The notes: generated from the sequence alone by a model not told the origin. A DNA stretch of 11,486 bases from Desulfobulbaceae bacterium (GCA_023230525.1 JALNXE010000125.1:1-11486); one strand, 5' to 3'; positions 1-7,108 are shown, counted from the first letter of the stretch. Made by a program: numbers and translations.

Positions 1-23
1 AATAAAACGTAATAAAATCAACC

Positions 24-58
24 ATTCTGAATTCTGTCTCCTGTCTCCTGAATTCCCA
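24..58 (+). repeat. Heptamer tandem repeat (NTYCTGN type), copy 1
   Basis: Five consecutive 7-bp units can be read: ATTCTGA, ATTCTGT, CTCCTGT, CTCCTGA, ATTCCCA. The same unit family recurs at 2841-2896, so the two arrays flank the chemoreceptor gene in the same orientation. Arrays of this kind are intergenic and drift freely between units. They can produce spurious reading frames rich in R-S-Q-E on the opposite strand. Function is unknown. Confidence 0.65.
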
Positions 59-153
59 TGACGGAGATCAGAGCAGCGACTATGTCACAAAAATATCGTT
101 ATTTCGACAAAATAGATCAAGTCAGAAAGTTGAGCCGTTTACTTAAGAGCTGG

Positions 154-171
154 CCCCCGCTTTGGCGGGGG
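154..171. repeat. Perfect GC hairpin, REP-like palindrome
   Basis: CCCCCGC (154-160) and GCGGGGG (165-171) form a perfect 7-bp stem with the tetraloop TTTG, followed by TGACG. The layout resembles dispersed palindromes of the form CCCCGC-TTTC-GCGGGG-TGACG that many proteobacterial genomes carry in intergenic DNA. It has no T run directly after it, so it is not a classical intrinsic terminator. Confidence 0.55.
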
Positions 172-183
172 TGACGGCATATC

Positions 184-222
184 CCCACGGCCTGCGCCAG
201 TAAAGATACCGCGGGTTTTTTT
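184..222 (+). terminator. Possible intrinsic terminator
   Basis: CCCACGG (184-190) can pair with CCGCGGG (209-215) with one A-C mismatch across an 18-nt loop, and seven Ts follow at once (216-222). It would end a transcript entering from the left edge or attenuate one that runs into the chemoreceptor gene. The long loop and the mismatch make this weak. Confidence 0.35.
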
Positions 223-360
223 ACCCTTTTTTTCTTTCCTTTTTTTCTTATCGAAGTTTCTCCCCTGACGAATTTCAGTTTGACTTCAAATCCCCGTTTC
301 CCCTACAGTAAAAGTTACTTACTGCACATTTCTAAATAAACTCTTTGACCGGGTGGGATA

Positions 361-2727
361 ATGTTTCAGAATGTAAGGATCCGCACAAAGCTCATCGTAA
401 CCTTTCTGGCTGTTGCCGGTCTGTCGGCAATTTCTATCTGGCTTACCCTGGTGAGCGTGATCAGCAGCGATGGCCGCAGGGATATTGCGGATTTTGAAAA
501 GCGGGAGATGAGCCGGATCAAAAGTGGGCTGCAGGATTACGTGAACATCGCCTGGCAGATCGCCGACCAGAATCTGCGGGCCGCCCAGGACAAGGAGCAT
601 CTCCAGCTGGTTTACGGCCCCAGGCTGGTCAACGTCATTGATATGGCCGACTCCATTGTGCAGCAGGCTTTAACGGACGCCGCAGGCGGCAGGATCACCG
701 TGGACGAGGCGAAGAATTTCGCCAGAGAGGAAATCCGTAAATTGCGCTATGACCACGGCACCGGCTACATTTTCATCATTGATGATCAGCTTCCCGTGCC
801 CAAGGCCATTCTCCATCCCCTGCAGCCAAAGCTGGAAGGCAAGATTCTCGATGCCCCGGAATATAACTGCGCGCTCGGGCAGAATAAAAATCTCTTTGTT
901 GCCATGGTGGAGGTCTGCCGGAGCGCCGGCGCGGGCTTTGTCGATTATCTGTGGCCGAAACCGGGCAAGGAAGGGGCCCAGCCGAAACTTTCCTATTGCC
1001 GGCTGGTCAAGGAATGGGGCTGGATTCTCGGCACCGGCGTCTATGTGGATGATGCCGTCGCCGATGCCGTTGCCCAGACCAAGGAAGATATCCGCAAAAT
1101 CCGCTATGCCGACGGAGCCGGCTATCTGTGGATCAACGATACGGGCGAACCGCTGCCGAAGATGCTGATGCATCCCCTGCAGCCCGAACTTGAAGGCAAG
1201 GTGCTGGATGACCCGAAATTTAATACCGCCCTTGGCGGCAAAGAGAATTTTTTCAAGGCCATGGTTGATGTCAGCAAGGCGGCCGGGGAGGGTTTCGTCG
1301 ATTATTCCTTTGGGAAACAGCAAGCGGACGGCACAAGCCGGCAGCAGGACAAGCTCTCTTTTGTCCGGCTTTTTAAACCGCTGAACTGGGTGATCGGCAC
1401 CGGGGTCTATCTGGATGATGTCCAGAAAATCCTGGCGGAGAAAAAAGAGGCCCAGCGGCGGCAGCAGCGGGTTCTGCTCATGAAATTGTCCCTTGTTTTT
1501 GTCGCCATCGGCGCGGTGGCCCTGGCCCTTTTTTGGACAATCAGCAATCGCATCGCCCTGCCCCTGCAGAAATGCGCGGCTTTCTGCGTCAAGATCGGCC
1601 TCGGTGATCTCGGGGAGCGGCTTGAGGTGCAGCAGTCCGCGGGGACGGCCCACGCCAAAAAATCCGGCGATGAGGTCGCGGCCATTGCCCTTGCCCTGAA
1701 CGGTTTGCGCGACAGTCTCAAGGAAAAGGTCGACATGGCGGAAAAGATCGCTGACGGTGATCTGGTAAACGAGGTGAAAGTCGCCTCGGACAAGGACACG
1801 CTCAGCATTTCTTTGAACCGGATGATCGCCAACCTGCGCGAGCTGCTTGCTGAGATCAGGGAAACGGCGGATGTGGTGTCCTCATCCTCCCATGAAATGA
1901 CGGCAGTCACCACGGAACTTGCCGCCGGAGCGGAAGAGACCAGTGTGCAGGCAAATGCCGTGGCCGGCGCCACGGAAGAAATCAATGTCAATGCCAGCAG
2001 TGTGTCAGCCACCTTCGGCCAGGTGGCGGCCAATGTGGCCGGGGTTGCCCGGGCCACCGAAAACATGAATAAGGGTATTGCCCAGATCAGCAGCAAGGCC
2101 GAGGAAGGGGCCCGCATCACGGACACGGCCTACCAGAAGGCCCAAAAGGCCAATGAGACAATCAAGAATCTGGTGACGTCGGCCGCGGAGATTGATGAGG
2201 TTACCAAGACAATTGGTGAAATCACGGAACAGACCAAGCTGCTGGCCTTGAATGCCACGATTGAGGCGGCCCGGGCCGGGGAGGCCGGCAAGGGATTTGC
2301 CGTGGTGGCCAACGAGGTGAAGGAACTGGCCCTGCAGAGCGCCGGGGCCGCGGAGAATATCTCCACCAGCATCCGTGAGGTGCAGAAAAGCATCGGTGAG
2401 GCGGTAACGGCCATGACCGAGGTGGCGGTCATCATCAAGGAGGTGAATGATTCCTCCACCGCGATTTCCGGCTCCATTCAGGAGCAGGGCAATATCACCT
2501 CGCAGATCGCCGGACAGATCGCTGATTCCAATACCAGCATTCTCGAGATCGACAAGGCCATGGAAGAGCTGTCCCTGGGCATCCGGGAGGTTTCTTCAAA
2601 TATCCAGGGGGTGAGCCAGGTGGCCCAGGACAGCGGCAAGGGGGTGCAGCAGTTGAGCCAGGCCGCAGCCGATCTGTCCAGGCTGGCGACCAGACTGCAG
2701 ACCCTGGTGCACAAATTCAAAATCTAG
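361..2727 (+). CDS. Methyl-accepting chemotaxis protein with tandem Cache sensor domains
   Basis: This is an inner-membrane chemoreceptor of 788 residues that would control CheA/CheW and so flagellar motion. TM1 is at about residues 11-33. The periplasmic part has two homologous single-Cache-type repeats, at about 123-230 and 241-353. Each has an RKxRY-x-x-G-x-GY start, an HPLQPxLEGK core, a GFVDY strand and a GTGVYxDD end. TM2 is at about 371-393, followed by HAMP-type sequence and a second HAMP-like segment (to about 505). The cytoplasmic coiled-coil signalling domain has the conserved hairpin tip LLALNATIEAARAGE near residue 625. The C-terminus ends in LVHKFKI and lacks the NWETF-type CheR/CheB tether pentapeptide. 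Cache domains of this type usually bind small organic acids or similar ligands directly; the ligand here cannot be read from sequence. No che genes are nearby, so it is an orphan receptor. Confidence 0.95.
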   Translation: MFQNVRIRTKLIVTFLAVAGLSAISIWLTLVSVISSDGRRDIADFEKREMSRIKSGLQDYVNIAWQIADQNLRAAQDKEHLQLVYGPRLVNVIDMADSIVQQALTDAAGGRITVDEAKNFAREEIRKLRYDHGTGYIFIIDDQLPVPKAILHPLQPKLEGKILDAPEYNCALGQNKNLFVAMVEVCRSAGAGFVDYLWPKPGKEGAQPKLSYCRLVKEWGWILGTGVYVDDAVADAVAQTKEDIRKIRYADGAGYLWINDTGEPLPKMLMHPLQPELEGKVLDDPKFNTALGGKENFFKAMVDVSKAAGEGFVDYSFGKQQADGTSRQQDKLSFVRLFKPLNWVIGTGVYLDDVQKILAEKKEAQRRQQRVLLMKLSLVFVAIGAVALALFWTISNRIALPLQKCAAFCVKIGLGDLGERLEVQQSAGTAHAKKSGDEVAAIALALNGLRDSLKEKVDMAEKIADGDLVNEVKVASDKDTLSISLNRMIANLRELLAEIRETADVVSSSSHEMTAVTTELAAGAEETSVQANAVAGATEEINVNASSVSATFGQVAANVAGVARATENMNKGIAQISSKAEEGARITDTAYQKAQKANETIKNLVTSAAEIDEVTKTIGEITEQTKLLALNATIEAARAGEAGKGFAVVANEVKELALQSAGAAENISTSIREVQKSIGEAVTAMTEVAVIIKEVNDSSTAISGSIQEQGNITSQIAGQIADSNTSILEIDKAMEELSLGIREVSSNIQGVSQVAQDSGKGVQQLSQAAADLSRLATRLQTLVHKFKI

Positions 2728-2840
2728 GGAAGCCGCTGGCGTCGTCGTCTCTGCTCTCTGGGCGGCCCTGGCGGAGGCAGATTTTGCGGGACCCGGCAAT
2801 TGCTGATATGCAGTTTGCCAGGTCCTGCCATGGCCGTCCG

Positions 2841-2896
2841 CTCCTGACTTCTGTCTCCCGGCTCCTGTCTCCTGACTTCTAACTCCTGGTTTCCAA
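2841..2896 (+). repeat. Heptamer tandem repeat (NTYCTGN type), copy 2
   Basis: Eight consecutive 7-bp units can be read: CTCCTGA, CTTCTGT, CTCCCGG, CTCCTGT, CTCCTGA, CTTCTAA, CTCCTGG, TTTCCAA. It is the same family as the array at 24-58, in the same orientation. The array sits between a gene end and a candidate promoter. Function is unknown. Confidence 0.7.
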
Positions 2897-2949
2897 CCCG
2901 CCCTTCCCCTCGTCTTGTTCATATTCCAGCCATGATCAGCGGAAAGAGA

Positions 2950-2963
2950 TTGATTTCAATCAG
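2950..2963. promoter_or_regulatory. FNR/CRP-family-like binding site
   Basis: TTGAT-TTCA-ATCAG matches the FNR consensus TTGAT-N4-ATCAA at 9 of 10 positions. It lies about 80 bp before the start codon of the multiheme cytochrome gene. With the possible -10 GAGAAT at 2982-2987, the site would be centred near -38, close to the -41.5 typical of class II activation. Anaerobic control of a cytochrome gene would fit. A short dyad can arise by chance, so this stays tentative. Confidence 0.45.
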
Positions 2964-3041
2964 CAGTTAGGTTATTTGGTTGAGAATCATTGCAAGATCC
3001 GATGGATAGTGGTGAGGGAAGATAACCTGAAGGAGAAAACC

Positions 3042-4589
3042 ATGACTATTTGCCTGCGTCTGCTCTCGGTAATTTTCCCCTTTTTCTTTCCCATGCCGCT
3101 CTTTGCCGCACCGGCGGCCCCCGGAGAAATCATCCTTTTTTACAGTAATGATGTGCATGGCGCAACCGTACCTTGCGGCTGCAGGCCGAAGCAGCTGGGC
3201 GGGCTGTCCAAAAGAAAAACCCTTTTCCAGCAGCTTGATATCAAAGAGGACCACGGGCTGTTTCTTGACGCCGGGGCACTGCTGTTTGACAAAAGCAAAC
3301 TTCCTCCAGGCCGCCATTGCGATCTGGCAAAAATTAATGCCGCGGGTGTCGTGGAGGCCTATAATATTCTCGGCTATGAGGCGGTGGGGGTTTCCAGAAT
3401 GGATCTGGCCGCAGGAGTGGATTTTTTAAAGCAGCTCGCCAAACAGGCAGATTTCACCTGGCTCAGCGCCAACCTCGTCGACCGGCAAAACAGACAGCTC
3501 CTCTTCCCTCCCTTTATCATCAAGAAAAAAACAGGGCTGCGCATAGCCGTCATCGGCCTCACCGGCAGCGGCGCGGCAAATGAACCGCAGGAGCGGGAGA
3601 GCTACCTCCTCCTTCCCTGGCAGGATCTGCTGCCGGATTACGTGCGGGAAATAGGCAGACAGGCCGATCTTGTCATTCTGTTGTCGAGTTTATCTCCCCT
3701 GGAAAACCAACAGATCAGTCAGAAATTTCCCGGTATCCATATCATTGTGCAGGCGGGGATGTATTCCACTAATCAGAATCCTGTCCTGACCAATAACACC
3801 TTGATCTGCCAGACGGAAAAGCAGGGGAAATACATAGGTGAGTTGCGTATCAGCTGGGGGAAAAACGGCAGGTGGAGCGATGCGACCATCGATGCGACCC
3901 TGCTGAGACAGGAGGTTGACCGGTTGACCTGGCAGATAAAAAAGATGGAAAGCCAGGGAGATCCGCAAATTGTCTATCAGGGCGCCCCGGCAACTTTACA
4001 ATCCTATAACACCCTGGTTGCCCGGCTGAAAACCGTTGAAAAGGAAATCAGCGCAGCGCGGCACCTGAGCAAATCAGCAGAGAATTCCACCTTTGATAAT
4101 ACCTTTTTAGCGGTAATGCCGACTATTGCCGATGATCCCGCCCTGGAGAAAATCATTATGGCAACCAGGGATAAAATTAATGCTTTCGGCCGAAGCGGGA
4201 GCAGCGAGGGGACCCTGAGCGATTATGCGGGCAGCCAGGCCTGCCTGAAATGCCATGCGGAAATAGGTAAACGCTGGCAGGTGACGCGCCATGCCCATGC
4301 CTATGAAACCCTGGTCCGGAAAAAAGAGCAATTCAACACCAAATGTCTTCCCTGCCACGTCACCGGCGTTTCCATTCTCGACAAACAACCAGCCCTGGCC
4401 CTGTCGCTCCCCGACTCTCTGCACAACGTCGGCTGTGAAACCTGCCATGGCCCGGGTATGGCCCACACGGTAAATCCTGAAGAGGCGAAGCTGAACAAAT
4501 CTCCTGATCCCTACCTCTGTCTGCAATGCCACAGCACGGAGCACGATGATGCATTCCGTTTCGAGCAGGACAGTAAACTTGTTCATTGA
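3042..4589 (+). CDS. Exported tetraheme cytochrome c554-type protein with degenerate UshA-like domain
   Basis: Periplasmic protein of 515 residues. I choose ATG 3042 over the in-frame ATG 2976 because AAGGAG ends six bases upstream and translation then begins with a Sec-type signal peptide (about residues 1-22, cleavage near LFA-AP). Residues about 28-290 resemble the metallophosphatase domain of UshA/5'-nucleotidases. ND37VH39G is kept and is followed by PCGC (44-47) and LGGLSKR. The later metal and catalytic signatures look lost: DAGD reads DAGA (77-80), the expected GNHE position reads GVSRMD (116-121), and GGHSH-type histidines are replaced near QAGMYS (237-242). After a helical linker (about 285-390), four CxxCH haem motifs follow at 401-405, 435-439, 465-469 and 493-497, in cytochrome c554-like spacing. 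The likely role is electron transfer or redox sensing in the periplasm; nucleotidase activity seems unlikely. Haem attachment needs the Ccm or Ccs system encoded elsewhere. Confidence 0.88.
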   Translation: MTICLRLLSVIFPFFFPMPLFAAPAAPGEIILFYSNDVHGATVPCGCRPKQLGGLSKRKTLFQQLDIKEDHGLFLDAGALLFDKSKLPPGRHCDLAKINAAGVVEAYNILGYEAVGVSRMDLAAGVDFLKQLAKQADFTWLSANLVDRQNRQLLFPPFIIKKKTGLRIAVIGLTGSGAANEPQERESYLLLPWQDLLPDYVREIGRQADLVILLSSLSPLENQQISQKFPGIHIIVQAGMYSTNQNPVLTNNTLICQTEKQGKYIGELRISWGKNGRWSDATIDATLLRQEVDRLTWQIKKMESQGDPQIVYQGAPATLQSYNTLVARLKTVEKEISAARHLSKSAENSTFDNTFLAVMPTIADDPALEKIIMATRDKINAFGRSGSSEGTLSDYAGSQACLKCHAEIGKRWQVTRHAHAYETLVRKKEQFNTKCLPCHVTGVSILDKQPALALSLPDSLHNVGCETCHGPGMAHTVNPEEAKLNKSPDPYLCLQCHSTEHDDAFRFEQDSKLVH

Positions 4590-4622
4590 CAGAAGGGAAA
4601 GGGATGGAATAAATCAGATAAT

Positions 4623-6734
4623 ATGAATCCTGATTCTTCTGATAAAAAAAACCGCGGCAAAAAAGTTGACACAACCCGGAAACGAGCGGAACAATTGCTG
4701 CGCGAAAAGGCGAGGCTGGTTCAGGATATCGTGCCGGAGGATATTCCGGCGCTTATCCATGAGCTGCAGGTGCATCAGATCGAACTTGACCTGCAGAACG
4801 AGGAATTGCGCCGGACCAAACTCCAGCTTGAGGAATCCTGGGCCCGCTACGTCTATCTTTATGATCACGCCCCGGTCGGTTATTACACCTTTGACGGCAA
4901 GGGGCGGATAATCGCGGTAAATCTCACCGGCAGCCGGCAGCAGGGTCTGGCAAAAGACGCCATGCTGAAAAGGCCTTTTCCTTCTTTCATGAGCCGGGAT
5001 GATGGTGATTTGTTTTATCTGCATTTAAAAAAGGTATTTGCCACGGGCGGCAGGCAGTGCTGCACCCTCACGCTTTTTCAGGAAAACGGCAAACCATTTC
5101 ACGCCCAGCTTGACAGCATTCCTTCCATCATAGTCTCCGGCGAAAATCCCCTCTGCCAGACCACGGTCACCGATATCACCGAACGCAAGGAGTTGGAGGA
5201 GGCGCTGCAGGTCTCGGAAACCTTCTTCCGCCGTCTCTTTGAAGATGCCAGAGAGGGAATATTAATTCTCGATGCCGAGACCGGGCAGATATCCGATGTC
5301 AATCCTTTCCTGATGGAAATGCTGGGCTATTCGCACGAGGATTTTTTGGGCAGGAAACTCTGGGAAATCGGCCTGTTCAAGGATGTTGAGGAATGGCGGG
5401 TTTCCTTTGCGGAGCTGCAGAGCAAAGGATTTGTCCGGTACAGCAATTTGCCGCTGGAGACAAAAAACGGCAGGACAATTGCCGTGGAATTTATCAGCAG
5501 TGTTTTTCTGGTGAACCATCAAAAAATGATTCAGTGCCGCATCCGCGATGTCACCACGGATGAACTTGGCTCAGGTTTGCCGCTGCAAGGGCACAACGGC
5601 ACGGAACGACGCCTGCGGGAGCGGCGGACCGAGCAGCGAACGAACAATGCAGAGCTGGAGCAGGGGAGAAAAAGAAATCCGCAGCTGGAGGAATCCCTGC
5701 TGAAAGCCCTGGCGGAAATCAAAACCTTGCAAGACCGGCTGGTGATCGAGAATATTTACTTTCACCAGGAGAGCAAAAAGAAACGGCAATTCGACCATAT
5801 CATCGGCCAAAGCGATGGCCTCAAATATGTTCTCTATCGCGCCGAGCAGGTCGCGCCGATAGATACCACCGTGCTTATCCTCGGCGAGACCGGCACGGGC
5901 AAGGAGCTGATTGCCGAGGTCATCCACCACTTAAGTCCCCGCAAGGATCGGCCGCTGATCACCGTCAACTGCGCCGCCCTGCCCGCCAATCTGATTGAGA
6001 GCGAGTTGTTCGGCCGGGAGAAAGGGGCCTTTACCGGGGCCGATACCCGCCAGTTGGGCCGGTTCGAGATCGCCAATGGCTCCACCCTGTGTCTGGACGA
6101 AATAGGGGAACTGCCCATGGAGATGCAGGCCAAGCTGCTGCGGGTGATCCAGCATGGCGTGTTTGAGCGCCTGGGCTCGTCAAAGAGCATCAAGGTCGAT
6201 GTGCGCATCGTGGCCACGACCAATCGCAATCTGGAGGAGGCGATCCGCGCCGGCAGGTTCCGGGAGGATCTTTTCTATCGGCTCAACGTTTTCCCCATCA
6301 CGGTCCCTCCCTTGCGGCAGCGAATCGAAGATATTCCGCTGCTGGTTCAGGCCTTTGTGGAGCGATATGCCCGCAAAATGGGGAAACAGATCACCTCGAT
6401 CCCCAAGGAAACGATGACGGCCTTGCAGAATTACCAGTGGCCCGGCAACATCAGGGAACTGGAAAGCATCATCGAGCGGGCCGCGATCCTCTGCCACGGG
6501 CCGATTCTGCAACTGGCGGATAAACTGAACATCTCGCCAACCCCTTTGCCCTCCTCCGGGGGAACCATGAAGGAGATGGAGCGGGTGCAAATTCTGCAGG
6601 CCCTGGAAAAAAACGGGTGGCGCATTGAAGGAAAGGACGGGGCCGCCCGGCTCCTGGGCCTTCACCCCAGCACGCTGCGGGCGAGAATGCACAAGCTCGG
6701 CATCGTGCGTCCTGATTCCGGATCGCCGGTTTAA
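4623..6734 (+). CDS. PAS-PAS sigma54-dependent transcriptional activator
   Basis: Cytoplasmic enhancer-binding protein of 703 residues. A helical N-terminus carries HELQVHQIELDLQNEELRR (about 42-60), then PAS 1 (about 76-185), PAS 2 (about 199-310), a coiled-coil linker (about 325-385) and the AAA+ domain from about 390. Walker A is GETGTGKE (421-428), the sigma54-contact loop GAFTGA is intact (468-473), and Walker B is LCLDEIGE (near 492-499). The region around REDLFYRLNVFP and WPGNIREL is typical of the family. A Fis-type helix-turn-helix ends the protein (about 666-692, AARLLGLHPSTLRARM). There is no receiver domain, so control is probably by a PAS ligand, haem or flavin, or a partner protein. 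It starts 33 nt after the cytochrome gene and has only a weak, distant purine tract upstream, so co-transcription is likely. A -24/-12 promoter lies 147 bp after its stop codon. Confidence 0.93.
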   Translation: MNPDSSDKKNRGKKVDTTRKRAEQLLREKARLVQDIVPEDIPALIHELQVHQIELDLQNEELRRTKLQLEESWARYVYLYDHAPVGYYTFDGKGRIIAVNLTGSRQQGLAKDAMLKRPFPSFMSRDDGDLFYLHLKKVFATGGRQCCTLTLFQENGKPFHAQLDSIPSIIVSGENPLCQTTVTDITERKELEEALQVSETFFRRLFEDAREGILILDAETGQISDVNPFLMEMLGYSHEDFLGRKLWEIGLFKDVEEWRVSFAELQSKGFVRYSNLPLETKNGRTIAVEFISSVFLVNHQKMIQCRIRDVTTDELGSGLPLQGHNGTERRLRERRTEQRTNNAELEQGRKRNPQLEESLLKALAEIKTLQDRLVIENIYFHQESKKKRQFDHIIGQSDGLKYVLYRAEQVAPIDTTVLILGETGTGKELIAEVIHHLSPRKDRPLITVNCAALPANLIESELFGREKGAFTGADTRQLGRFEIANGSTLCLDEIGELPMEMQAKLLRVIQHGVFERLGSSKSIKVDVRIVATTNRNLEEAIRAGRFREDLFYRLNVFPITVPPLRQRIEDIPLLVQAFVERYARKMGKQITSIPKETMTALQNYQWPGNIRELESIIERAAILCHGPILQLADKLNISPTPLPSSGGTMKEMERVQILQALEKNGWRIEGKDGAARLLGLHPSTLRARMHKLGIVRPDSGSPV

Positions 6735-6745
6735 CCAGCACTTCC

Positions 6746-6761
6746 CCTCAATATTTTGAGG
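6746..6761. promoter_or_regulatory. Inverted repeat after the activator gene (hairpin or distal operator)
   Basis: CCTCAA-TATT-TTGAGG is a perfect 6-bp inverted repeat 12 bp beyond the activator stop codon. No T run follows, so it is a poor terminator. It lies about 155 bp upstream of the predicted sigma54 start site, within the range used by enhancer sites. A further TTGAGG half site occurs at 6774-6779. Confidence 0.35.
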
Positions 6762-6809
6762 AGCCGCCATATGTTGAGGCCGGACCGCGCCCTCTCACCC
6801 TTTTCTTCT

Positions 6810-6832
6810 GATTGCGCCGCCTCTTCGCAATC
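6810..6832. promoter_or_regulatory. Candidate upstream activating sequence for the sigma54 activator
   Basis: GATTGCG-N9-CGCAATC is a perfect 7-bp inverted repeat of 23 bp. Its centre is about 87 bp upstream of the predicted transcription start (near 6908), where Fis-type helix-turn-helix dimers of enhancer-binding proteins usually bind. The activator gene ends just upstream, which suggests local action. That this protein binds here is inference; I found no second copy in the window. Confidence 0.42.
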
Positions 6833-6865
6833 CTCAGCCAGTAAAGGTTTTCCCCACATGTTTTG

Positions 6866-6885
6866 GCCTGCCTCCGGTTGCAGGC
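6866..6885. promoter_or_regulatory. Inverted repeat overlapping the -24 element
   Basis: GCCTGC (6866-6871) and GCAGGC (6880-6885) form a perfect 6-bp stem with an 8-nt loop. The right arm covers the -24 GG of the promoter, so a protein bound here would block sigma54 polymerase. As RNA it could be a weak stem at the end of an upstream transcript. It may be chance. Confidence 0.25.
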
Positions 6886-6897
6886 ACACCTCTTGCT
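6882..6897 (+). promoter_or_regulatory. Sigma54 (-24/-12) promoter
   Basis: AGGCACACCTCTTGCT matches the sigma54 consensus TGGCACG-N4-TTGCW, with differences only at the first T and the seventh position G. The invariant GG (6883-6884) and GC (6895-6896) are separated by exactly 10 bp, the required spacing. Transcription would start near 6908 and give a leader of about 45 nt before the first micropeptide gene. A sigma54 activator gene directly upstream raises the likelihood. Confidence 0.65.
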
Positions 6898-6953
6898 ATG
6901 CTCTCTGTCAGGTTATGGCGTAATTGAAAAAGCAATACTGTAAGGAGGTAATG

Positions 6954-7019
6954 ATGGGATTAGTAATCGGTATTTTGGTGGTCGTTATTCTCGTTATCGT
7001 GATAATGAGATTAACCTAA
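6954..7019 (+). CDS. 21-residue hydrophobic membrane micropeptide, copy 1
   Basis: An unrecognised micropeptide that begins MGLVIG, has the core ILVVVILVIVIM and ends in RLT. It is essentially a single transmembrane helix with one positive charge near the C-terminus. AAGGAGG at 6942-6948 gives a near-perfect Shine-Dalgarno. ATG 6954 has better spacing (5 nt) than the adjacent in-frame ATG 6951 (2 nt), which would add one Met. The case for coding is the strong ribosome binding site, a sigma54 promoter upstream, and a paralogue 155 bp on in which the frame, length and hydrophobicity are kept. Size and composition recall type I toxin peptides such as Ibs, or small membrane stress peptides, but I cannot assign a family. 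Confidence 0.68.
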   Translation: MGLVIGILVVVILVIVIMRLT

Positions 7020-7071
7020 CCGAGCACACCTGATGGTTCGGCAAAATTGAGCCGCTGCAATAAAATAATGT

Positions 7072-7087
7072 CCTCTTCCTGAAGAGG
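7072..7087 (+). other. Small hairpin just upstream of the second micropeptide ribosome binding site
   Basis: CCTCTT (7072-7077) and AAGAGG (7082-7087) form a 6-bp stem around CCTG, ending ten bases before the Shine-Dalgarno of copy 2. The first leader has no matching hairpin. The CCTC of its left arm could instead pair with GAGG of the ribosome binding site, so it could modulate translation of copy 2. This is a structural observation only. Confidence 0.35.
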
Positions 7088-7108
7088 TAATACTGAAAGG
7101 AGGTAATC

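Larger units (their letters stand above)
1..360. other. Non-coding leader region upstream of the chemoreceptor gene
   Basis: No convincing gene lies here. The stretch contains a heptamer repeat (24-58), a GC-rich hairpin (154-171), a terminator-like hairpin with a T run (184-222), and then a pyrimidine-rich tract (about 216-300). GCCGT at 134-138 can pair with ACGGC at 174-178, which would place the GC hairpin on top of a longer stem. The ribosome binding site for the following gene is only moderate (GGTGGG at 352-357, three bases before the ATG). I do not recognise a riboswitch class or a clear sigma70 or sigma28 promoter. Confidence 0.6.
2728..3041. other. Intergenic region with heptamer array and candidate FNR-controlled promoter
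   Basis: The 314-bp gap holds a second heptamer array (2841-2896) and an FNR-like dyad (2950-2963). A possible -10 element, GAGAAT, lies at 2982-2987. The Shine-Dalgarno AAGGAG at 3030-3035 fixes the start of the next gene at 3042. No terminator with a clear T run follows the chemoreceptor gene, and no gene is visible. Confidence 0.5.

Noticed and set aside
151..166. A sigma54-like TGGC...TTTGGC sequence upstream of the chemoreceptor.
   Set aside because: The -12 GC is one base out of register (GG-N10-GG), and the sequence is part of the GC palindrome.
58..174. A 38-codon + strand frame that starts at ATG 58 and ends in the GC hairpin.
   Set aside because: It has no Shine-Dalgarno at ATG 58 or at the internal ATG 82, its last third is the REP-like palindrome, and I recognise no domain.
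670..1653. A 327-codon minus-strand frame.
   Set aside because: It is a codon-bias shadow opposite the chemoreceptor Cache and HAMP region, which has clear domains on the + strand.
2596..2922. A 108-codon minus-strand frame with VRSQETGAGRQK.
   Set aside because: It reads through the heptamer array and the antisense of the chemoreceptor gene; the R-S-Q-E pattern comes from the repeat.
2976..3041. An earlier ATG start for the cytochrome gene.
   Set aside because: It would put 22 charged residues before an otherwise good signal peptide and has no ribosome binding site, while ATG 3042 has AAGGAG at good spacing.
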